From Halobacillus sp. Nhm2S1 (GTDB lineage: Bacteria > Bacillota > Bacilli > Bacillales > Halobacillaceae): a stretch of DNA of 64,000 nucleotides. The position numbers were made by a program, and so were the translations under genes. The first letter of the stretch is position 1, and every line of letters starts with the position of its first letter. The notes under the pieces are model-generated. The model was not told the DNA's origin. It made no database searches and worked only from the letters and a program-made list of their open reading frames with translations. This document shows, one piece after another, positions 22,473 through 31,351 of the stretch. The DNA is taken from positions 310,001 through 374,000 of the forward strand of contig NZ_JAIEZV010000004.1 in assembly GCF_019599545.1 (NCBI RefSeq), in the 5' to 3' direction.

Positions 22473-23179
22473 GAGGGTCCACCATCCTTCATCTTCATTG
22501 ATTTAACGGCTTCGACCGTTTTAAGAGCAACCTCTAGGTTATCATAAATCACATCGCCGACAACGATGACATCTGCATAGGCGGCCATTTCTGACGCCTG
22601 TTTTTCCGAACGGATGCCTCCGCCGTAAACGAGGGATGTGTTTTCTAATTGTCGGGCTACGGCTTTGACCAAGTCTGGATCGCCGTAGGTCCCGCTGTAT
22701 TCCATGTAAAAAACGGGCAGACGGAAAATATGTTCAGCCATCTGAGCATAGGCGAGGACATCTTCTTCATCCGGAAGCGAGCACTCCGTCCGTTTGAACA
22801 CTTTCGCTTCAGGGTTTAGCACACAATACCCTTCTGTCATCATGTCCTGCCACTCGATCACATCTGCATACTCTTTGATCGCGTGGTGCTGCACATCAAT
22901 CATCCACTTCTTATGACCACTGTTCAGCACAAGAGGGATGAAATAAGCATCGAAGCCGGGCGCAATCGCTTCGATGTCCGACACTTCCAACACAACGCTG
23001 ATGTCGTACTCCTCGATGCGTTCCTGCAAATCCGTGACGTTTTCGAACGTGACGCCGTCTGTACCGCCGACGATGATCGCATCCGTTCCTGATGTACATA
23101 TCTTTTCTAAGTCTGCGTCTGTGATCGTCTTATTCGGATCAAGCTTGAACACATGATCCCACTCGCTTATATTGTACAT
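22469..23179 (-). CDS. pcrB: Heptaprenylglyceryl phosphate synthase
   Basis: A TIM-barrel prenyltransferase joining heptaprenyl diphosphate to sn-glycerol-1-phosphate, giving an archaeal-type ether lipid in Bacillales. I set the start at ATG 23179 ([15 protein letters not shown]) because GGAGG lies 6 bases upstream; the frame from 23197 starts with TTG before that site. The family signatures [33 protein letters not shown] and the phosphate-binding [13 protein letters not shown] are visible. The 236 residues match the usual length. It is the first gene of pcrB-pcrA-ligA; the four-base overlap (ATGA) with pcrA indicates coupling. Confidence 0.95.
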
Positions 23180-23310
23180 TTCCGTCCTCCAAAACAACAG
23201 TTATCCATCTACCCATTATAGCAAATTTTCATCCCCGGGTTGAGGGGCACAACCAAACAATTCTATGACCATTATAAGAAGAGGTTGTGAAGGGTGGTGG
23301 AAATATATGT

Positions 23311-23420
23311 ATGACCTGGTACACCATAAATTGTAAACACGAAAAAGCCCGTCCTCTCCACCGAAAAGAGAGTCGGGCTTTGGCTTTGTGCTATTGTAAA
23401 ATTATGGATGACCAGGTCAT
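23311..23420. repeat. Dispersed palindromic element, copy A
   Basis: ATGACCTGGTACACCATAA (23311-23329) and TTATGGATGACCAGGTCAT (23402-23420) form an imperfect 19-bp inverted repeat around a terminator. The same core (GTATGACCTGGTAC) builds the hairpin at 37637-37677, so this is a repeat family with at least two copies here. Confidence 0.6.
23342..23381. terminator. Terminator after the YitT-like gene
   Basis: AAAGCCCG (23344-23351) pairs with CGGGCTTT (23374-23381), extended by CTCTC/GAGAG after a small internal loop. A T-run follows on the minus strand. It lies 86 bases past the stop of the gene at 23467-24063. Confidence 0.8.
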
Positions 23421-23466
23421 GCAGATGGGTCATCCAGATGATCATACAAACATTACCATACCAAAA

Positions 23467-24063
23467 TCAAGATGGCTGTTCGGGGAGGAGGCGGGTGGAT
23501 GTGAAGGTCATGGTGACGAGTCCCACGCTTAGGATGGTGATGGCGGAGAGCATGAGCGTCTCGAGTGAAAAGAGGTAGCCACTGGCACCGATAACCACGG
23601 CGTCGATCGCGAGGATGACGAATCCGACATTGACTTTGCACCAATCGGCGATCATCTGGGCGAGGAGGTCGGTTCCGCCCGTGCTTGTATGGACGCGGAG
23701 CATCAATCCAATCCCTCCACCCACAAGCGCCCCTCCAATAATAGAGCTGATTGCTGGATCGAGCGGCAAGTGATGGACCCGTAAACCTTGAAGAACATCA
23801 ATGGAAAAAGAAGAAATCAACAACCCGTGCAGACTGTTGTAGAAATACGAACGGTAATAGAACCAGGCGAGCGTGAAAATCGGAATGCTGAAGCAGATGA
23901 TCGTAAGCCCGACTTCAAGTCCCCATATATAATTGGCAATCATCCCGATTCCTATGATGCCTCCATCTAACACATGATCCGGAATCAGGAAAAAGTTGAT
24001 GCCGAGTGAAAGTATCATACTGCCGAGAATGATCATGGCGCCTTTTTTCAACATCGTTTTCAT
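23467..24063 (-). CDS. YczE/YyaS/YitT family membrane protein
   Basis: A 198-residue integral membrane protein with about five or six helices. The family signature GINFFLIPDHVLDGGIIGIGMIANY is at about 21-45, followed by GGALVGGGIGLMLRVHTSTGGTDLLAQ at about 112-138, both characteristic of YitT-like proteins. It lacks the C-terminal DUF2179 domain found in the longer (about 280 aa) members, resembling the shorter YczE-type proteins. The transported substrate, if any, is unknown. The ribosome binding site lies inside a predicted hairpin immediately before the ATG (24064-24104). The gene is monocistronic, facing away from yerC. Confidence 0.85.
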   Translation of the reverse strand: MKTMLKKGAMIILGSMILSLGINFFLIPDHVLDGGIIGIGMIANYIWGLEVGLTIICFSIPIFTLAWFYYRSYFYNSLHGLLISSFSIDVLQGLRVHHLPLDPAISSIIGGALVGGGIGLMLRVHTSTGGTDLLAQMIADWCKVNVGFVILAIDAVVIGASGYLFSLETLMLSAITILSVGLVTMTFTSTRLLPEQPS

Positions 24064-24104
24064 CGGACAGGTCCCCTTCCATAGTACTAGCCTATGCCTG
24101 TCCG
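24064..24104 (-). promoter_or_regulatory. Hairpin enclosing the ribosome binding site of the YitT-like gene
   Basis: The minus-strand leader forms CGGACAGG/CCTGTCCG (8 bp, 24097-24104 with 24064-24071), with a nested CATAG/CTATG stem (24092-24096 with 24080-24084). The AAGGGGA ribosome binding site sits in the internal loop, and the start codon directly adjoins the stem. Translational control is inferred. Confidence 0.5.
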
Positions 24105-24155
24105 TTTTGTCTTAGAATCACGGAAAAGTGTTTCCATGGTCGGTTATTCAGATCA

Positions 24156-24185
24156 CAAAAAAGACTGCCACAAATATTGGCAGTC
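24156..24185 (-). terminator. Terminator of the yerA-yerB-yerC group
   Basis: An 8-bp stem GACTGCCA/TGGCAGTC (24163-24170 with 24178-24185) and a T-run on the minus strand, 10 bases past the yerC stop. Confidence 0.9.
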
Positions 24186-24194
24186 TCCTATCAT

Positions 24195-24497
24195 CTATTC
24201 GGTTTGTTTTGCCTGCACACGGTCAAGCGCTTGTGTATAGGCATCATTGCCATAATTCAAGCAGCGTTTCACACGGGAAATCGTCGCCGTGGATGCACCT
24301 GTTTCGGTTTCAATTTTATGATAAGTGAAGCCTTCGCGCAGCATGCGCGCTACTTCCAATCGCTGAGCGAGTGATTGAACTTCATTCATCGTTGCGAGAT
24401 CATCAAAGAATTCATAGCATTCTTCTATACTCTGCAAAGATAAAACCGCTTCGAACAGTTGATCGAGCGTCTTTCCTCTCAATTTATCGATCTGCAT
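24195..24497 (-). CDS. yerC: YerC/YecD family TrpR-related DNA-binding protein
   Basis: A 100-residue protein of the TrpR superfamily. The helix-turn-helix is clear in AQRLEVARMLREGFTYHKIETETGASTATISRVKRCLNYG (shown here as two parts: AQRLEVARMLREGFTYHKI and ETGASTATISRVKRCLNYG, about residues 42-82). The first half, LRGKTLDQLFEAVLSLQSIE, is the dimerising helical part. In B. subtilis the gene occupies the same place between yerB and pcrB. The regulon is not known to me; a repressor role is inferred from the fold. It follows yerB after 13 bases on the same strand and ends in a terminator. Confidence 0.93.
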   Translation of the reverse strand: MQIDKLRGKTLDQLFEAVLSLQSIEECYEFFDDLATMNEVQSLAQRLEVARMLREGFTYHKIETETGASTATISRVKRCLNYGNDAYTQALDRVQAKQTE

Positions 24498-24510
24498 GCC
24501 TTTTCCCTCC

Positions 24511-25578
24511 TTACTCCGATTCTACTGCAGCGTTTCCTGGAATGATGTTCACCCAAGTCTTCCCTGGTATAAATGCCAGAGGACTGCCGTCTTTATAGGG
24601 AAGCAATCGTCCATTGACGTTCTTCCACTCTACTTCTTTCATTTTTCCTTTTTGTAAAAGAAACCCGTTCCCGCCTGATGTCAGATCAATCGCACGACGG
24701 CCGGCACCATCAATGATCCGGTGGTCCGTTTCAATAATCATGACATTGTCTGCGGCTATCCATTCTCCATTTAAACGGTCGATGGATGGCTCTCCATCAC
24801 TGGAACGTAAAAACTGCTCTTTCTCTTTATCATAAGTAAAACTCACGTTCGTCCGACTGCCATAAGTGACCTGGACGTCCTGCACTGGTGTGCCATCATA
24901 GAGCCCTTCTCTAGAGAAAGGCAGAGCTTCAGGTGCTCCTTCCGCCTCATAGCCTTTGTTCGCAACCGCCTGCTCGACTCCCTCTGTCAAAAGATAAGAA
25001 TTGTGAGGAGCTGCACGATCGGAGGACCGTTTAAATAACCAGCCGTTGTTATCATACATCGCTCCATCCAGGAAATCGACACCGCTGCGGGCTACTTTTT
25101 GATTGATGGCCACAGATGCACCGTGATAGGTATAAAGCGCATGAAACCCATCAGCGATTTCAAAATAGTATGGACGTGCACTTCTTACCGGACCTATTGT
25201 ATCAGGAATCTCACTATGGAACAAAGCGAGGAAGCGTGTAATCTGCCCCTCCGCCAAAACTTCATAGACAAGATCGGCCTGACTCAATCCGGATTGAGGC
25301 CTTGCTTTCGGGTGGTTGTTCACCATGACGGACAAGGCACGGTGGTCTGCATTTTCAGACGTCGGTTCACCCGTCAGTGGAAACGTTTCTGTATAGGCTT
25401 GTTCATTTTCTTCCTTTTCATCAGCGGTCACGTTCTCTTTTGTCTCTATTTGTTCTTCGACCGCTGTTTCTATCTCTTTCGTTTCTTCAGGTTGGGCGGC
25501 CCCTGCTTCCTTATTACAAGCGGCAAGAAAAAGGACGACAAGCAAGCTGAAGAATGTAAGCTTTCTCAATGATAGCAC
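24511..25578 (-). CDS. yerB: DUF3048 domain lipoprotein (YerB)
   Basis: A 355-residue putative lipoprotein. The signal sequence MLSLRKLTFFSLLVVLFLAAC ends in the lipobox LAAC, then a Glu/Thr-rich linker (about residues 25-60) leads to the DUF3048 domain (SVMVNNHPKARPQSGLSQAD, then YEVLAEGQITRFLALF and IGPVRSARPYYFEIADG). The C-terminal half carries the second conserved block ending GSPLAFIPGKTWVNIIPGN. B. subtilis YerB has the same architecture and position; its biochemical role is unclear to me. It is transcribed with yerC, 27 bases after yerA. Confidence 0.93.
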   Translation of the reverse strand: MLSLRKLTFFSLLVVLFLAACNKEAGAAQPEETKEIETAVEEQIETKENVTADEKEENEQAYTETFPLTGEPTSENADHRALSVMVNNHPKARPQSGLSQADLVYEVLAEGQITRFLALFHSEIPDTIGPVRSARPYYFEIADGFHALYTYHGASVAINQKVARSGVDFLDGAMYDNNGWLFKRSSDRAAPHNSYLLTEGVEQAVANKGYEAEGAPEALPFSREGLYDGTPVQDVQVTYGSRTNVSFTYDKEKEQFLRSSDGEPSIDRLNGEWIAADNVMIIETDHRIIDGAGRRAIDLTSGGNGFLLQKGKMKEVEWKNVNGRLLPYKDGSPLAFIPGKTWVNIIPGNAAVESE

Positions 25579-25605
25579 TTCCTTATCTGTATTCCCTCTT
25601 TTATT

Positions 25606-27351
25606 TTAACGCATTATTGAAGGAAAGAGTACCTCTTTCTTTTTCACATCCATGATTCCAAGCGGTGTAATTCGGATGAATGGCAAATGCATGGATGATA
25701 GGAAGAGGAGCGTGTAAACGGGATCATTGAAAGTAAAGCCATGTTCATTCAGGCATTCTTTCAATTTCGCTTCTTCCTCCATGAGCTCTTTCATCGGCAG
25801 ATCGGCCATCACTCCGCCAAGAGACAAAGGCAGTTCAAATAGGACTTCCCCTTCATTGACGAGCACAATTCCACCACCGATTTCCTTCATACGTTGAAAA
25901 GCCTTCTTCATATCTTTACGCGATTTCCCTGTCAATATGATATCCCCTGTATTGCTGTAAGAGCTGACGAGACCGCCCAAACTCTGTGTGAATCCTTTCA
26001 GCAGCGTATTGACCATCCATTCTCCTTCCCGGTCCATGAGCATCAAGTAAGATTCTTTATTGTTCTCACTCAACCGGTCGGTGGAAGCATCCGTATCGAT
26101 GGCATAAGGTTTCATAATGACATCATTCACCATCTCAAGACCAATCGGCATGGAAAACTGCATATCCGCATCCGTCACTTCCCAATCCAGTTGAAGCGGC
26201 TGTACACCGTTTTTCTCCCATTGAATTGGCGTTTCTTTTCTTAAAACTTCACCATCACGCTTCGTCCATTCCCCTTTAGCAATGATGGAGTGCGGCAGCG
26301 GGTCTTTCGGGTCGGATAAAAAGTTCAGGTGAGCGACGCGCCCGGCGTTCAAGCTTCCTACACGATTTTCGATTCCGAAATGACGAGCCGCGTGGTACGT
26401 AGCCATCATATATGCATCGATTGCCGGAACGCCTGCATCCAATGCGATTTGGATACAGGGATTGATCAGTCCTTCACGATAAAAGCCAGGCGTCGAACCA
26501 TCCGTTGTGTACATCATATGGTCGAAGTGGGTGTGCCCTTTTTCAACAAGACCCTGTAAGATATCCGGAAGATCCGGACGGATGGATGAATAGCGCAATC
26601 CCGTATGATAACCGATTTCCAAACGTTTCAATACATCTTCAGCGGTCATCGATTCATGCTCTGAATCCATACCAAGCAGGCGCATTTTCACAAGCGTTTG
26701 TTCAGAAGCACCCGGAAGGTGAGCTTCCAATGGCTTTCTTGAGCGTTTGGTTTCCTGCATAAAATGCAGTATCTGCTCGTCTCCATGATGAAGGACATCC
26801 GGCCAGGCGGTCAGCTCTCCGCCCTGAATGACCGCATCGTGACTGATCCAGTCCAGAATCTGTGAATCGAAAGCATGACGATCTTCATCCCGAAGTACGG
26901 ACTGGGAATCAAAGCGGGCCCACCAGTACATCGTTGCAGGTAAATCCATGAATTCTTCCAATAAAGAAAACGCTTTCTCTTTTTCCGTTAAAAAAAGCCA
27001 CATCAAGTTATCGTTGACGAGCGTTGTGGTCCCTGTCTCTGCCGCATATTCTGCAAAGCTCTGGGGATTATATAACTGAAATGGGTGGGCATGCGGTTCA
27101 ACATAGCCAGGCACAATATAACTGTCTGTGCCATCAATGATTTCCGTACCTTCTGTATAGGAAGGAAGCTCTTGGCCGGTATATATGATGCGATCCTCAT
27201 ATAACCAAATGTGGCCCTGCATCCATTTCTTTAAGTAAACATTCAAGTAAGTTGTATTTTTTATTAATTTCGTCGGCGCCGTTTTTCCATCGATGATGGC
27301 TGCATGTTCACGCAGCTGTCGGTTCCGCCAACGAAAACGTGTTTCGTTCAT
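25606..27351 (-). CDS. yerA: Adenine deaminase-like amidohydrolase (YerA)
   Basis: A member of the AdeC branch of the amidohydrolase superfamily (581 residues). Homologues deaminate adenine to hypoxanthine, but YerA itself is less well defined, so the substrate is uncertain. I set the start at ATG 27351 (MNETRFRWRNRQLREH) because GGGAGG is 8 bases upstream; the longer frame to 27468 has no such site and runs into the divergent promoter region. The metal-binding HxH is in VPGYVEPHAHPFQLYNP, further ligands in KPLEAHLPGAS and HFDHMMYTTDGSTPG. The C-terminal AdeC-type domain has FTQSLGGLVSSYSNTGDIILTG. It opens a yerA-yerB-yerC group. Confidence 0.9.
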   Translation of the reverse strand: MNETRFRWRNRQLREHAAIIDGKTAPTKLIKNTTYLNVYLKKWMQGHIWLYEDRIIYTGQELPSYTEGTEIIDGTDSYIVPGYVEPHAHPFQLYNPQSFAEYAAETGTTTLVNDNLMWLFLTEKEKAFSLLEEFMDLPATMYWWARFDSQSVLRDEDRHAFDSQILDWISHDAVIQGGELTAWPDVLHHGDEQILHFMQETKRSRKPLEAHLPGASEQTLVKMRLLGMDSEHESMTAEDVLKRLEIGYHTGLRYSSIRPDLPDILQGLVEKGHTHFDHMMYTTDGSTPGFYREGLINPCIQIALDAGVPAIDAYMMATYHAARHFGIENRVGSLNAGRVAHLNFLSDPKDPLPHSIIAKGEWTKRDGEVLRKETPIQWEKNGVQPLQLDWEVTDADMQFSMPIGLEMVNDVIMKPYAIDTDASTDRLSENNKESYLMLMDREGEWMVNTLLKGFTQSLGGLVSSYSNTGDIILTGKSRKDMKKAFQRMKEIGGGIVLVNEGEVLFELPLSLGGVMADLPMKELMEEEAKLKECLNEHGFTFNDPVYTLLFLSSMHLPFIRITPLGIMDVKKKEVLFPSIMR

Positions 27352-27424
27352 GGAGCGTACCTCCCTGAGATCATTATGTTCTATCGTAACACAGGATATT
27401 CCATTCTGGTAAGGAGGAAGCACA

Positions 27425-27679
27425 ATGAAACCGAACATCGGAATCATCAACAGTATGGTCCGCATCACCGCAGGCCTCAGTATGCTGACCTATTTGACGA
27501 TCCGCGGTGCACGCAGAGAGTGCGATTCTTCCCACCCGCTTCTGATCATGTTGTCTGCATTGAAGGTTGCGGAAGGGATTGTACGCTTCTGCCCTTTGAC
27601 TGCCGTCTATGAAGAAATGGCTACAGAGAAAGACGGCATCGAGCAAAGCTGGCAGCAAAACCTTCCGCAGGACCAATAA
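27425..27679 (+). CDS. DUF2892 family small membrane protein
   Basis: An 84-residue protein starting MKPNIGIINSMVRITAGLSML, the typical opening of the DUF2892 (YgaP membrane domain) family: Asn-Ile-Gly near the N-terminus, then a first membrane helix and a second around LLIMLSALKVAEGIVRFCPL with the conserved FCPL. In some proteins this domain is fused to rhodanese; here it stands alone. GGAGG lies 7 bases before the ATG. It diverges from yerA, with 73 bases between, and is followed 17 bases later by a 22-codon ORF with a good ribosome binding site. A role in sulfur or membrane homeostasis would be speculation. Confidence 0.85.
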   Translation: MKPNIGIINSMVRITAGLSMLTYLTIRGARRECDSSHPLLIMLSALKVAEGIVRFCPLTAVYEEMATEKDGIEQSWQQNLPQDQ

Positions 27680-27696
27680 ACGCGGAGGTGTACGGC

Positions 27697-27765
27697 ATGT
27701 TTCTGCCGATGATATTCTTGTTCCGTCGATATATTAAGAATTTGGCCGATAAAAATAAAGGTTAG
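27697..27765 (+). CDS. Possible 22-aa peptide
   Basis: A perfect GGAGGTG (27684-27690) lies 6 bases before an ATG opening MFLPMIFLFRRYIKNLADKNKG, a hydrophobic then basic peptide, stop TAG at 27763. It follows the DUF2892 gene by 17 bases on the same strand, so the two could be co-transcribed. Such peptides are often missed; the ribosome binding site is the main support and conservation is untested. Between it and 27828 lies an AT-rich stretch with a TTGGT/ACCAA inverted repeat. Confidence 0.45.
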   Translation: MFLPMIFLFRRYIKNLADKNKG

Positions 27766-27827
27766 CCATATCACGGTATTTTGGTCGATATAACCAAATG
27801 ATCATTGATCAATCATAATCACCAACA

Positions 27828-27854
27828 AAAAAGAGCGGGCTGTCCCGCTCTTTC
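27828..27854. terminator. Bidirectional terminator
   Basis: A 10-bp perfect stem AAAGAGCGGG/CCCGCTCTTT (27830-27839 with 27844-27853), 4-nt loop, A-run before and T-rich sequence after. It separates the DUF2892 unit from the EYxxD ORF. Confidence 0.9.
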
Positions 27855-27872
27855 TTCAAAAGGATGAATCGT

Positions 27873-27980
27873 ATGGATTTTATGGAATATTTCACAGACG
27901 TCGGTTTCGTTATCGTCACCATCATCGGTTCGATTGCCGCTTTATTCTATGTCGGCATGCGAAGCCGCCGAAGAGACTGA
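27873..27980 (+). CDS. EYxxD-motif small membrane protein, 35 aa
   Basis: The product is MDFMEYFTDVGFVIVTIIGS, then a hydrophobic helix continuing AALFYVGMRSRRRD. Residues 5-9 read EYFTD, the motif of a family of tiny Bacillales membrane proteins known as EYxxD-motif small membrane proteins. One membrane span is flanked by an acidic N-terminus and a basic C-terminus (N-out or N-in cannot be fixed, but positive-inside favours a cytoplasmic C-terminus). AAAGGAT lies about 6-8 bases upstream. The last 39 bases overlap the 3' end of the oppositely directed purD. Its function is unknown. Confidence 0.75.
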   Translation: MDFMEYFTDVGFVIVTIIGSIAALFYVGMRSRRRD

Positions 27981-29225
27981 TGATCGTCCGATATCTCTTC
28001 GATAGAAAAAGTCGCTCTGATTCTCAAATGGGTGGAGCGATTGATACGTACGGTCCAGCGCTTGCGCCAAGTCATTTCCTTTACTTCCAATTAAGAGGAC
28101 GCGGCCGCCGCTGGATACATACTTCCCGTCTTCCCATGCTGTCCCCGCATGGACGACAAAACCGTCGTCATCCACTTCCACCTCTGGTAACGGACGCCCT
28201 TTTTCGTAGGCTCCTGGATAGCCTTCAGAAGCGACGACGACTCCCGCACAAACCCCCTCTGACCATGTCAGGTCAGGTTTTTTGCCATCCAGCACATCCA
28301 TCATTACTTGCACCAGGTCATTTTCTAACAAAGGCAGAACAACCTGTGTTTCTGGATCTCCGAATCGAGCATTGAATTCAATCACCTTCGGCCCCTCAGA
28401 CGTTTCGATTAGTCCCGCATACAAAATGCCTGTAAACGACCGGCCTTCTGCCACCATTGCTGCCGCTACCGGCTTCAAAATCTCTTCGACGGCAAAGGCG
28501 TACGAAGAATTATTCAATGCCTGCACAGGAGCGAAGGCTCCCATTCCGCCTGTATTCGGACCTTGATCTCCGTCAAATGCACGCTTATGGTCTTTCGCAG
28601 GGAGCATCGGATAAACATTCGAACCATTCACAAACGCCATCAGCGAGAACTCCTCCCCTGCCAAAAACTCCTCCACGACAATTTCACGGCTAGCATCGCC
28701 AAACTGGCCATTTTTAAGCATATCTTCCGCTGCTGACAACGCCTCATCCAGGGATTCAGCCACAACAACCCCTTTTCCTGCAGCCAGACCGTCTGCCTTC
28801 ACGACAATCGGCGCCCCCTTTTCTTTAATGTAAGCTTGAGCAGCTTCCACATCCGAAAAAGCAGCATAACCAGCAGTCGGTATCTCGTATTCTTGCATGA
28901 GTTGCTTGGCGAAATGCTTGCTTCCTTCAATAAGAGCAGCCGCTTTGGTCGGACCAAACACCGGCAGGTCCGCTTCCTGGAAAGCATCCACTAAACCAGC
29001 AAGCAAAGGGTTTTCTGGACCTACCACGGTCAGTCCCACATTGCTCTCCTGGGCAAAAGCAACCAGCCCGTCAAAATCCTGCTCACTCGTATCAATGCAT
29101 TCAGCCACCTGACTCATCCCTGCGTTTCCAGGAGCAGCGAAAACGCGACCCACCTGATGACTTTCTGCGAACTTCTGCACAAGGCTGTGCTCCCGGCCTC
29201 CTCGACCGATGACCAATACGTTCAT
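27942..29225 (-). CDS. purD: Phosphoribosylamine-glycine ligase
   Basis: An ATP-grasp enzyme making glycinamide ribonucleotide (step 2 of purine synthesis). The product has 427 residues. N-terminal MNVLVIGRGGREHSLVQKF, ATP-grasp elements GAPIVVKADGLAAGKGVVVAE and YAGLIETSEGPKVIEFNARFGDPETQ are clear. The C-terminus FYRRDIGRSSVSSAASHADIE carries about a dozen residues beyond the usual FYRRDIG end; that tail is antisense to the EYxxD ORF. It is the last gene of the 11-gene pur operon and the EYxxD unit opposes it. No terminator was found directly after it except the bidirectional one at 27828-27854. Confidence 0.97.
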   Translation of the reverse strand: MNVLVIGRGGREHSLVQKFAESHQVGRVFAAPGNAGMSQVAECIDTSEQDFDGLVAFAQESNVGLTVVGPENPLLAGLVDAFQEADLPVFGPTKAAALIEGSKHFAKQLMQEYEIPTAGYAAFSDVEAAQAYIKEKGAPIVVKADGLAAGKGVVVAESLDEALSAAEDMLKNGQFGDASREIVVEEFLAGEEFSLMAFVNGSNVYPMLPAKDHKRAFDGDQGPNTGGMGAFAPVQALNNSSYAFAVEEILKPVAAAMVAEGRSFTGILYAGLIETSEGPKVIEFNARFGDPETQVVLPLLENDLVQVMMDVLDGKKPDLTWSEGVCAGVVVASEGYPGAYEKGRPLPEVEVDDDGFVVHAGTAWEDGKYVSSGGRVLLIGSKGNDLAQALDRTYQSLHPFENQSDFFYRRDIGRSSVSSAASHADIE

Positions 29226-29243
29226 AAGACTCCACCCTTTCGA

Positions 29244-30776
29244 TTAGTGTTTGAAGTGACGCATTTTTGTGAAGACCATCGCGATGCCATGTTTGTTGCA
29301 GGCATCAATGGAATCTTGATCACGCTTGGAACCACCAGGCTGGATAATCGCCGTCACACCTGCTTCGGCTGCAGCTTCAACAGTATCCGGCATCGGGAAA
29401 AAGGCATCAGAAGCCATGATGCTGCCTTCCGCTTTCTCACCCGCCTGTTCAAAAGCGATTTTTGCTGCACCGACACGGTTCATCTGTCCCGCACCGACAC
29501 CGAGCGTACGGTCACCTTTTGCTACGATGATTGCATTTGACTTCACATGTTTCACGACTTTCCAGCCAAGCTTCAAATCTTCAAGCTCCTGCTCGGAAGG
29601 CTCACGTTCTGTTGCCACTTCAAGCTCCACATCGGCAAGCGAACCTTCATCGGCATCCTGGACGAGCAGCCCACCATTGACGGTCACAAGCTTATGAGCC
29701 GGACGATCCGCTTTTTTCATATCCACTTTCAACAGGCGCAAGTTTTTCTTCGTTGTCAGGATATCAAGCGCCTCTTGACTGAAGGACGGGGCGATGATGA
29801 TCTCAAGGAAGATCTCTTTCAATTTCGCCGCTGTATCGGCATCCACTTCCCTGTTCAAGGCGACGATTCCACCGAAGATCGATACAGGATCGCCTTCATA
29901 CGCTTTAACGTAAGCGTCATACAAGTTTTCTCCTACTCCCACGCCGCATGGGTTCATATGTTTAACTGCGACAGCTGCCGGCTGGTTGAATTCAAGTACC
30001 ACTTCAAGGGCCGCGTTGGCATCTTGAATGTTGTTGTAGGAGAGCTCTTTTCCATTCAGCTGTTCCGCTTCAGCAAGCGATGTCCCTCCAAAGTTCGCTT
30101 TTTTATAAAAAGCAGCCTTCTGGTGCGGGTTTTCTCCGTAACGCAGGGATTGAACTTTTTCATAAGTGACGGAATATGTCTCTGGAAATGGCTCTTCTGT
30201 CAAACCGGAAAAGTATTCCGCAATCATTGCATCGTAATTGGCGGTATGACGGAACACTTTGGCTGCAAGCTTACGGCGGGACTCATAAGAGAGGGCATCG
30301 TTTTTGAGACCTTCAATGACCTCTTCATAATCGGCCGGGTCCACGACGACTGCGACATCCTCAAAACTCTTCGCTGCAGAACGAAGCATCGTCGGTCCAC
30401 CAATATCGATGTTTTCAATCGCATCCGCTTCCGTGACGTCTTCTTTCGCAATCGTTTCTTTGAATGGATACAAGTTGACGGCGACAAGTTCGATCGTCTC
30501 AATGCTTAGTTCCTCAAGCTGCTTCATATGCTCTTCATTTGAGCGTTTTGCGAGTAACCCACCATGGACCGAAGGGTGAAGCGTCTTCACACGTCCGTCC
30601 ATGATTTCCGGAAATTCAGTCACCTCGGAAATGGATTGTACCGGAATACCGGCTTCTTCGATGGCCCGCTTCGTGCCACCAGTAGAAATGAGCTCATAGT
30701 CGAGTTCATGAAGTTTTTTTGCAAAGTCAGTTAATCCTTGTTTATTGGAAACGCTCAGTAGGGCACGTTTTTTCAT
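29244..30776 (-). CDS. purH: Bifunctional AICAR formyltransferase/IMP cyclohydrolase
   Basis: Catalyses the last two steps to IMP. The 510-residue protein has the N-terminal MGS-fold cyclohydrolase ([53 protein letters not shown]) and the C-terminal formyltransferase, with catalytic Lys-His in [15 protein letters not shown]. Near the C-terminus [18 protein letters not shown] and [10 protein letters not shown] complete the pattern. It overlaps purN by four bases (ATGA type) and is followed by purD after 18 bases. Confidence 0.98.
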   Translation of the reverse strand: MKKRALLSVSNKQGLTDFAKKLHELDYELISTGGTKRAIEEAGIPVQSISEVTEFPEIMDGRVKTLHPSVHGGLLAKRSNEEHMKQLEELSIETIELVAVNLYPFKETIAKEDVTEADAIENIDIGGPTMLRSAAKSFEDVAVVVDPADYEEVIEGLKNDALSYESRRKLAAKVFRHTANYDAMIAEYFSGLTEEPFPETYSVTYEKVQSLRYGENPHQKAAFYKKANFGGTSLAEAEQLNGKELSYNNIQDANAALEVVLEFNQPAAVAVKHMNPCGVGVGENLYDAYVKAYEGDPVSIFGGIVALNREVDADTAAKLKEIFLEIIIAPSFSQEALDILTTKKNLRLLKVDMKKADRPAHKLVTVNGGLLVQDADEGSLADVELEVATEREPSEQELEDLKLGWKVVKHVKSNAIIVAKGDRTLGVGAGQMNRVGAAKIAFEQAGEKAEGSIMASDAFFPMPDTVEAAAEAGVTAIIQPGGSKRDQDSIDACNKHGIAMVFTKMRHFKH

Positions 30777-31351
30777 AGAGATTCCTCCTTGATGAATAGT
30801 GATTGAATCACTTGTGGGTAGAGGCGGTGTTCGACCGCCTGAATTTTATTTTTTACTTCATCCTCTGTATCGTTTTCTTCTATATGAATGGGTTCCTGAG
30901 CGATAATCGGTCCTGTATCCATGCCGTCATCAACATAATGGACCGTCACGCCGGTCACTTTAACCTTTTTCTCCAGGGCCTGACCAATGGCATCTTTCCC
31001 CGGAAAGGCTGGCAGTAGGGATGGGTGGATATTGATGATTCGACGTTCATATGGCTTCAATAATGTCGGTCCGATCAGTCGCATGTACCCGGCGAGGACG
31101 ATGAATTCTATCCCCCGCTGCCGGCAGTCATCAAGTACCGCCTGTTCATACGCGGCTTTATCTGTAAAACTTTTTGGCCGGTAAACGACGGTATCGATTT
31201 CATGCTGCTGGGCCTTTTCAATGACAGGTGCACCGATGCGATCACAGACGAGCAGGGCGATGTTCGCTTCAAGCTCCCCGGATTCCACTTTGTTGACGAT
31301 TGCGTCGAAATTCGAACCCGTACCGGAGGCGAAGACGGCAATGTTGATCAT
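30773..31351 (-). CDS. purN: Phosphoribosylglycinamide formyltransferase 1
   Basis: Uses 10-formyltetrahydrofolate to formylate GAR. The 192-residue protein begins [19 protein letters not shown]. It carries the catalytic triad region: Asn and His in [20 protein letters not shown] and Asp in [17 protein letters not shown]. It overlaps purM by four bases and purH by four bases, as in the B. subtilis operon. Confidence 0.97.
   Translation of the reverse strand: MINIAVFASGTGSNFDAIVNKVESGELEANIALLVCDRIGAPVIEKAQQHEIDTVVYRPKSFTDKAAYEQAVLDDCRQRGIEFIVLAGYMRLIGPTLLKPYERRIINIHPSLLPAFPGKDAIGQALEKKVKVTGVTVHYVDDGMDTGPIIAQEPIHIEENDTEDEVKNKIQAVEHRLYPQVIQSLFIKEESL

Noticed and set aside
29547-30509. 320-aa plus-strand frame opposite purH
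   Set aside because: Antisense shadow of purH rich in Phe, Arg and His with no family signature.
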